This document shows positions 49,794 to 54,674 of a stretch of DNA of 54,674 nucleotides, piece by piece (the stretch's first letter is position 1; every line of letters starts with the position of its first letter). The translations under genes were made by a program, and so were the position numbers. The stretch is from Chitinophagaceae bacterium. GTDB lineage: Bacteria; Bacteroidota; Bacteroidia; Chitinophagales; Chitinophagaceae. The stretch spans positions 1-54,674 of the forward strand of contig CANGNA010000027.1 in NCBI GenBank assembly GCA_947455215.1. The letters are read 5' to 3'. The notes below the pieces were generated by a model. That model saw nothing but the letters and a program-made list of their open reading frames with translations, did not search any database and was not told the DNA's origin.

Positions 49794-52244
49794 ATGTGGC
49801 ATAAGATAGCCGCCTTTATTATAAAATTTCGTATAGCATTATTGGTCATCTTACTGGCTATCACGGGTGTAATGGGCTATTTTGCTGCCCAGGTCAAGCT
49901 TAGTTATGAGTTCACCAGTGCTGTTCCTACCGACAATATTAAATATATTGAATACCAGAAGTTCCGCTCGCAGTTTGGCGAAGACGGCAACCTGATGGTC
50001 ATTGGCGTAAAAACAAAGGACTTTTTCTCGCCAACTTTTTTTACCGATTATGCTGCCCTGGTGCAGAAAATAGCCCATGTAAAGGCAGTAGAGAATGTGC
50101 TGAGCATCCCGGGCGCTATCAACCTCGTAAAGGATACCGTTACCCAAAAGTTGCGTGTAGATACCATAGCAGGGCTGCCGCCATTTAAGAATGTAGATAG
50201 TATCAGAACCACATTTTTAGGCCTGCCATTCTATAAAGGCTTCCTGTATAATGCAGACTCCAATACTTATCTGATGGCCATCCGCATACAAAAGGATGTG
50301 CTGAATTCTAAGGACAGGGCGGGGGTGATCAATGAGATCGTAAAAACCGGCGACGAGTTTGGTGCGAAACACAACATAGAGATGCACTATTCTGGTCTGC
50401 CGCTCATCCGCACGGAAATGGCGGTACGTGTGCAGAGCGAGATGAGGTTGTTTCTCATTCTTTCGTTTGTGCTTACCGCAGTTATCCTTGCGCTGTTTTT
50501 CAGGTCTGTGGCTGCAGTACTGTCGTCTATGTTTGTAGTGGCTATTGGCGTGGTATGGTCTATAGGCACTATTGTATTGCTGGGTTACAAGATCACACTT
50601 CTTACAGCACTTATACCGCCACTGGTAGTGGTTATCGGCATCCCCAACTGTGTGTACCTGCTCAACAGGTATCACTTTGAGTATAACCGCAATCCTAATA
50701 AAATGCGGTCGCTGCTGCGCACGGTAGACAGGATGGGTATTGTTACCTTCTTTACCAATCTTACGGCTGCTATTGGCTTTGGTGTATTCTTTTTTACAAA
50801 AAGCGTATTGCTTAAAGAATTTGGCCTCGTAGCAGGTATAAATATTCTTGGGTTGTTCTTTATTTCGCTCATCTTTATCCCTGCGTTGTTCAGCTTCCTG
50901 CCGCCGCCTAATGTGCGTCATACCAGCTACCTGGAGAGCGGTTGGATCAACAGGCTGCTGGACAGGATCACCGATTGGGTGTTCAGTCATCGTTCGTGGA
51001 TATATGGTGCCACATTGGTTATCTGCGGCCTGTCTACCTGGGGAGTGTTGCGTTTGAAGAACGATGCGCACATTGTTGACGACCTTCCGAAGTCTGACAA
51101 AGTATACCAGGATCTGAAATTTTTTGAGAGCAATTTTAAGGGTGTGATGCCTTTGGAGATAGTGCTGGATACTAAAAAGAAGAATGGTGTCATCTCTTTG
51201 GATATCCTGGGCAAAATGGATTCCCTTGGTAAATACCTGCAACGTAACCCTGCTATCGGTCGTCCGCTGGCTATAACAGAGGGCATAAAATTTGCCAACC
51301 AGGCCTACTTTGGCGGCGACCCTATCTATTACGAGGTGCCGCAAGACCCCATACAGGCAGCATTTGTATTGCCTTACCTCAGGGCCAAGGGCGATAACAA
51401 TGGCAGCATGTTCAATAAGCTGCTCCGTTCGTTTATAGATAGTACCAAGCAAAAAGCCAGGTTAAGCGTAAGCATGGCCGATATCGGATCGCACAAATTG
51501 CCTGCCCTGGTAGATAGTTTGTGTCCGCAAGTGCTGAATATCTTCGATACTGCCAAGTACAATATCCGTTTTACAGATTCTGCGCTCAACAGTAAGTTCG
51601 TTAAGAATACACGTATCGATCCTGATAAACAAAGCCTTGACGTAACGTTTACAGGTACCAGTATTACCTTCCTGGAAGGTAGCAAGTTTATAGTGAACAG
51701 TCTGCGTGATAGCCTGATACTGGCATTCCTGTTCATCTTCGGTTGTATGGTGTCCGTGTTCCGTTCATGGAGGATATTGGTGATGTCGATAGTGGTGAAC
51801 ATTGTGCCATTGCTGATAACAGCTGGCCTGATGGGTTGGATGGGTATCCGCATCAAACCATCTACAGTACTGGTATTCAGTGTGGCGCTGGGTATTACGA
51901 TAGATGTGACCATACGTTTCCTGGTCAACTTCAAACAAGAACTGGCGCAGCACGACGACAGTATAGCAGATACCGTACACCGCACCATACGCGATACTGG
52001 TCTTAGTATTATTTATACATCGTTTATCCTCGTTGCTGGTTTCGGTGTGTTTGCACTCTCGCAGTTCGATGGTACCAAGTCGCTCGGTTATCTTACTTCC
52101 ATCACGCTGTTGCTGGCTATGGTGGCCAACCTTATCTTGCTGCCGGCACTGCTGTTGTGGATGGATAAAGTAATAGAAAGGAAGAATAAATCTGTCGACT
52201 TCCTGATGGGTGAAGATGCAGATGATGTGATAAAAATGGACTAA
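49794..52244 (+). CDS. MMPL-type RND exporter
   Basis: An 816-residue membrane protein with the RND/MMPL layout: one helix (13-33), a large periplasmic loop (about 34-210), five helices (about 215-385), then helix 7 (about 400-420), a second loop, and five more helices to the C-terminus. The proton-relay-like segments and the repeat of the SSD-type helices (LLTALIPPLVVVIGIPNCVYLLN) are visible. Members export lipids, hopanoids or other hydrophobic compounds. No periplasmic adaptor or outer membrane factor gene is adjacent, so it probably works alone. A bidirectional terminator follows. Confidence 0.92.
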   Translation: MWHKIAAFIIKFRIALLVILLAITGVMGYFAAQVKLSYEFTSAVPTDNIKYIEYQKFRSQFGEDGNLMVIGVKTKDFFSPTFFTDYAALVQKIAHVKAVENVLSIPGAINLVKDTVTQKLRVDTIAGLPPFKNVDSIRTTFLGLPFYKGFLYNADSNTYLMAIRIQKDVLNSKDRAGVINEIVKTGDEFGAKHNIEMHYSGLPLIRTEMAVRVQSEMRLFLILSFVLTAVILALFFRSVAAVLSSMFVVAIGVVWSIGTIVLLGYKITLLTALIPPLVVVIGIPNCVYLLNRYHFEYNRNPNKMRSLLRTVDRMGIVTFFTNLTAAIGFGVFFFTKSVLLKEFGLVAGINILGLFFISLIFIPALFSFLPPPNVRHTSYLESGWINRLLDRITDWVFSHRSWIYGATLVICGLSTWGVLRLKNDAHIVDDLPKSDKVYQDLKFFESNFKGVMPLEIVLDTKKKNGVISLDILGKMDSLGKYLQRNPAIGRPLAITEGIKFANQAYFGGDPIYYEVPQDPIQAAFVLPYLRAKGDNNGSMFNKLLRSFIDSTKQKARLSVSMADIGSHKLPALVDSLCPQVLNIFDTAKYNIRFTDSALNSKFVKNTRIDPDKQSLDVTFTGTSITFLEGSKFIVNSLRDSLILAFLFIFGCMVSVFRSWRILVMSIVVNIVPLLITAGLMGWMGIRIKPSTVLVFSVALGITIDVTIRFLVNFKQELAQHDDSIADTVHRTIRDTGLSIIYTSFILVAGFGVFALSQFDGTKSLGYLTSITLLLAMVANLILLPALLLWMDKVIERKNKSVDFLMGEDADDVIKMD

Positions 52245-52253
52245 CTCCGCTTC

Positions 52254-52262
52254 GGCTCAATA
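52254..52262 (+). repeat. GGCTCAATA unit, copy 4
   Basis: GGCTCAATA ten bases after the MMPL stop codon, the core of the repeat seen at 5149 and 33624. Alone it is too short to be certain. Confidence 0.3.
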
Positions 52263-52282
52263 GATATCATACGCGCATAAAG

Positions 52283-52318
52283 AAAAAGGATGTTGTAGTT
52301 AATACAACATCCTTTTTT
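52283..52318. terminator. Bidirectional terminator between the MMPL gene and trhO
   Basis: A 15-bp perfect stem (AAAAAGGATGTTGTA and its complement) with a 5-base loop, with A- and T-runs on both sides, serves both convergent genes. Confidence 0.93.
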
Positions 52319-52333
52319 ATGGTTAGTGGGCAA

Positions 52334-53395
52334 TTACTCAGCCCGTTGTTCCTTCCACTCATCGCGGTGTTTGCGCAGCGGGTGATCTTTAGATTTGTTG
52401 AAGATCATTGTGCCGTTTTCCCGGCCTGCACGGCGGGCTTTCTGTTCGTCCGGAGAGAGGTGCATCTCCTCCCTGCAATCTTCGCTGCAGCAACCTTCAT
52501 ATTTAGCTGCACAGTCATCGCACTGTATGAACAGCAGGTGGCAACCATCATTCTTACAATTAGTATGCGTATCGCAGGGCTTGCCGCATATATGACATTC
52601 GGATATGATGTCGTCTGTTATGCGCTCTCCAAGGCGTTCGTCGAAGACAAAGTTCTTACCAATGAATTTTAACGGAAGGCCCTGTTCTTTTGCTTTGCGG
52701 GTATATTCAATGATGCCACCTTCTACATGGAACACATTTTTGAAGCCATTGTGCAGCATATATGCACTGGCTTTCTCGCAACGGATACCACCCGTGCAAT
52801 ACATGATGATGTTCTTATCCTTCTGGTCTTTCAGCATATCCACCGCCATAGGCAACTGATCGCGGAAGGTATCAGAGGGTACCTCTATAGCGCCTTTAAA
52901 GTGGCCTACCTCGTATTCGTAGTGGTTGCGCATATCCACTATAATAGTGTCTGGCTTTTCCGACAGCTCGTTATATTCCGCAGCTTTCAGGTAAGTGCCT
53001 GTTTTAGCCGGGTCGAAGGTAGGGTCGTCAATACCATCTGCCACCACTTTGGCGCGTACTTTCATGCGCAATACCCAGAACGATTTACCGTCATCATCAA
53101 CGGCTATGTTCATACGTATGCCGTTCAGTTCCGGTGCGGCAGCATATAATGCATCGCGAAATGCCTCGTAATTGCTTTCCGGCACACTTACCTGTCCGTT
53201 AATGCCTTCATTGGCAATGTAGATACGACCAAAGACCTTCAGCTCATAAAATGTGAGGTACAATGCATCACGAAATGCCTTGGGATCGGCAATGTGGAAA
53301 TACTTGTAAAAGGAAACTGTCTTACGCGGTTCGGTCTCGCGCAGCATCAATTGCTTCAGTTCCCCATTATTAACCCGGTTGTGTAACACTGGCAT
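52334..53395 (-). CDS. trhO: tRNA uridine 34 hydroxylase TrhO (YceA family)
   Basis: Hydroxylates U34 of tRNA with oxygen, the first step of 5-methoxyuridine or 5-oxyacetyl-uridine formation. The 353-residue protein has an N-terminal ferredoxin-like domain with [18 protein letters not shown] and [13 protein letters not shown], a rhodanese domain (about 130-225) with the catalytic Cys in [18 protein letters not shown], and a C-terminal cysteine-rich segment ([35 protein letters not shown]). The rich cysteine tail is common in the Bacteroidota form. The -7 box is at 53438-53431. Confidence 0.94.
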   Translation of the reverse strand: MPVLHNRVNNGELKQLMLRETEPRKTVSFYKYFHIADPKAFRDALYLTFYELKVFGRIYIANEGINGQVSVPESNYEAFRDALYAAAPELNGIRMNIAVDDDGKSFWVLRMKVRAKVVADGIDDPTFDPAKTGTYLKAAEYNELSEKPDTIIVDMRNHYEYEVGHFKGAIEVPSDTFRDQLPMAVDMLKDQKDKNIIMYCTGGIRCEKASAYMLHNGFKNVFHVEGGIIEYTRKAKEQGLPLKFIGKNFVFDERLGERITDDIISECHICGKPCDTHTNCKNDGCHLLFIQCDDCAAKYEGCCSEDCREEMHLSPDEQKARRAGRENGTMIFNKSKDHPLRKHRDEWKEQRAE

Positions 53396-53430
53396 GGTGC
53401 TCCTTCCAAATTTTTTAAGTGAGAAAGGTG

Positions 53431-53438
53431 CAAAGGTA
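53431..53438 (-). promoter_or_regulatory. -7 promoter box for trhO
   Basis: TACCTTTG on the minus strand, 35 bases from the ATG. Confidence 0.68.
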
Positions 53439-53459
53439 CAATTTATCCTTTACATGTAT

Positions 53460-54674
53460 TTACAGCACTATCTGTTGTAGCCGCTCACTCTTTTCCGGGT
53501 AATCGGTATTAAAGTGCAGCCCACGGCTCTCTTTCCGGAACTGTGCCCCTTTAACTACCAGGTAGCCTATGGTTATCAGGTTACGGAGTTCGCACAACTG
53601 TGGCGATAAGGTGACGTGTTTATACAGGTCTTCGGTCTCGTCGTGCAGCAGGTCTATACGCTTCATGGCCCTGAACAGGCGCACATCGTTACGTACTATA
53701 CCCACATAATCGCTCATCACCTGCTGCAGCTCTTTAAGGCTCTGTGTTATCAGGATCATTTCTTTCGGATCTGTGGTGCCACCGGCATTCCAGTCAGGCA
53801 CATCGTTGCGGAATACGACCGTATCCAGCATGTTCGCCATATCTTCGGCGCAGCGGTGTGCAAATACAATTGCCTCGAGGAGTGAATTAGATGCCAGGCG
53901 GTTGGCGCCGTGTAGGCCCGTGCTGGAGCATTCGCCACAGGCATACAGGTTCACTATCGATGATCTGCCTTTATCGTCTACCTTAATGCCGCCGCAGCAG
54001 TAGTGTGCTGCCGGCGCTACGGGTATCATTTGCTCGAATACATTAATGCCTATGCTCTCGCACTTGGCATGTATATTAGGAAAGTGAGTTTTGAATTTTT
54101 CCTTGTCCATGTGCCTGCAGTCCAGGTACACGTGTTCCGTGCCCGTTCGCTTCATTTCGCTATCTATGGCTCGCGCCACCACATCGCGCGGTGCCAGGTC
54201 GGCACGATGGTCGTACGATGGCATGAACGCTTCGCCATGCTTGTTGCGCAGTATGCCGCCATCGCCACGCACAGCCTCAGTTATCAGGAACGATGGACTT
54301 ACACCTGCTTCATAAAGGGCAGTAGGGTGGAACTGTATGAATTCCATATTTTCTATACGCCCCTTGGCGCGGTATACCATAGCAATGCCATCGCCCGTAG
54401 CTATCTTAGGATTGGTAGTCGTTCTGTATACTTGTCCCACACCGCCGCTCGACATTAATGTGACCTTGGAAATGATCTTCTCGATCTGGTTGGTATGCAG
54501 GTTCAGCGCATATACACCGTAGCAGGTAATATCGGGCGTTGCCTTGGTGACGAGGTAACCGAGATGGTGTTGTGTAATAATGTCTACTACAAACCAATGG
54601 TTATGTATATGTATGTTGCTATACTTCTTAGCTTCTTCTACCAATGCCCGCTCTATCTCGAAGCCGGTTATATC
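53460..54674 (-). CDS. nadB: L-aspartate oxidase, C-terminal part
   Basis: NadB oxidises L-aspartate to iminoaspartate with FAD, the first step of de novo NAD synthesis. About 404 residues are seen; the N-terminal FAD-binding part lies beyond the right edge and the frame is open to base 54674 (first residues DITGFEIERAL). Motifs are IQFHPTALYEAG, LITEAVRGDGGILRN, CGGIKVDDKGRSS, LYACGECSSTGLHGANRLAS, NSLLEAIVFAHRCAED and ESRGLHFNTDYPE. The last two separate it from succinate dehydrogenase and fumarate reductase. TrhO lies downstream on the same strand after 64 bases with its own promoter. Confidence 0.95.
   Translation of the reverse strand, partial: DITGFEIERALVEEAKKYSNIHIHNHWFVVDIITQHHLGYLVTKATPDITCYGVYALNLHTNQIEKIISKVTLMSSGGVGQVYRTTTNPKIATGDGIAMVYRAKGRIENMEFIQFHPTALYEAGVSPSFLITEAVRGDGGILRNKHGEAFMPSYDHRADLAPRDVVARAIDSEMKRTGTEHVYLDCRHMDKEKFKTHFPNIHAKCESIGINVFEQMIPVAPAAHYCCGGIKVDDKGRSSIVNLYACGECSSTGLHGANRLASNSLLEAIVFAHRCAEDMANMLDTVVFRNDVPDWNAGGTTDPKEMILITQSLKELQQVMSDYVGIVRNDVRLFRAMKRIDLLHDETEDLYKHVTLSPQLCELRNLITIGYLVVKGAQFRKESRGLHFNTDYPEKSERLQQIVL

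Noticed and set aside
50217-51452. Minus-strand frame of 411 codons opposite the MMPL exporter
   Set aside because: Composition is rich in His, Arg and Gln with no domain; the plus strand encodes a complete RND-type protein.
1-54674. tRNA, rRNA, tmRNA or riboswitch genes
   Set aside because: I looked for T-arm and cloverleaf patterns and for common riboswitch cores by eye and found none that could be supported.

Overview
The window looks like a chromosomal segment of a Bacteroidota bacterium, most likely close to the Chitinophagaceae. The evidence is the set of families present (T9SS-type sorting domain, IPExxxVDY family, MoxR/DUF58/DUF4129/DUF4350 operon, DUF6580, TPR-propeller-OmpA protein) and at least 22 copies of the Bacteroidota -7 promoter element TAnnTTTG placed directly upstream of genes on both strands. 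Shine-Dalgarno sequences are not conspicuous. No rRNA, tRNA, CRISPR array, prophage or intact insertion sequence was seen, and no gene-free stretch exceeds about 170 bases.

Layout: 1-6.65 kb holds the 5' end of tatC, an RDD membrane protein, and a divergent five-gene operon (SpoIIM-like, DUF4129, DUF4350 lipoprotein, MoxR ATPase, DUF58), interrupted by a REP-like palindromic element before DUF58. 6.8-10.2 kb holds an ECF sigma factor coupled to a membrane-anchored trypsin-like protein, a BNR-repeat lipoprotein and a DUF6580 membrane protein. 10.3-13.2 kb holds release factor 2 (without programmed frameshift) and an ABC exporter. 13.3-19.9 kb is a signalling block: GAF/PAS hybrid kinase with receiver and HPt, a PAS-rich kinase with a degenerate receiver, and a single-domain response regulator. 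20-28.7 kb holds an AI-2E-type exporter, a small secreted protein, adenine deaminase divergent from ispF plus an RsmI-like methyltransferase, a Prc protease, a PAS protein with a phospho-acceptor helix but no ATPase domain, and a LysE exporter.

28.9-37 kb holds purC, a tandem pair of nearly identical four-cysteine membrane proteins with different C-termini, a spermidine-synthase-like methyltransferase, plsY, prmA, rlmN, a small membrane protein and pyk. 37-46.6 kb holds a CAP-domain protein, an AraC/DJ-1 regulator divergent from a VOC protein, a 38-bp perfect palindrome, a PorE-like TPR/propeller/OmpA protein, a DUF2130 protein, an SPFH protein, an IPExxxVDY protein, a GtrA protein, a CNNM/CorC-type protein and 3-hydroxyanthranilate dioxygenase. 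46.7-54.7 kb holds a large NHL-repeat T9SS cargo protein, a fatty acid hydroxylase, an MMPL/RND exporter, trhO and the 3' part of nadB.

Most of the window is housekeeping. The most interesting parts are the tandem four-cysteine paralogues (29.9-31.3 kb), the sigma factor/anti-sigma-like protease pair (6.8-8.5 kb), the kinase cluster, a scattered GGCTCAAT-type intergenic repeat family, the REP-like element, and a set of housekeeping genes whose -7 box lies only 4-7 bases from the start codon, which predicts leaderless mRNAs. All functional statements come from reading motifs by eye; no database search was run.
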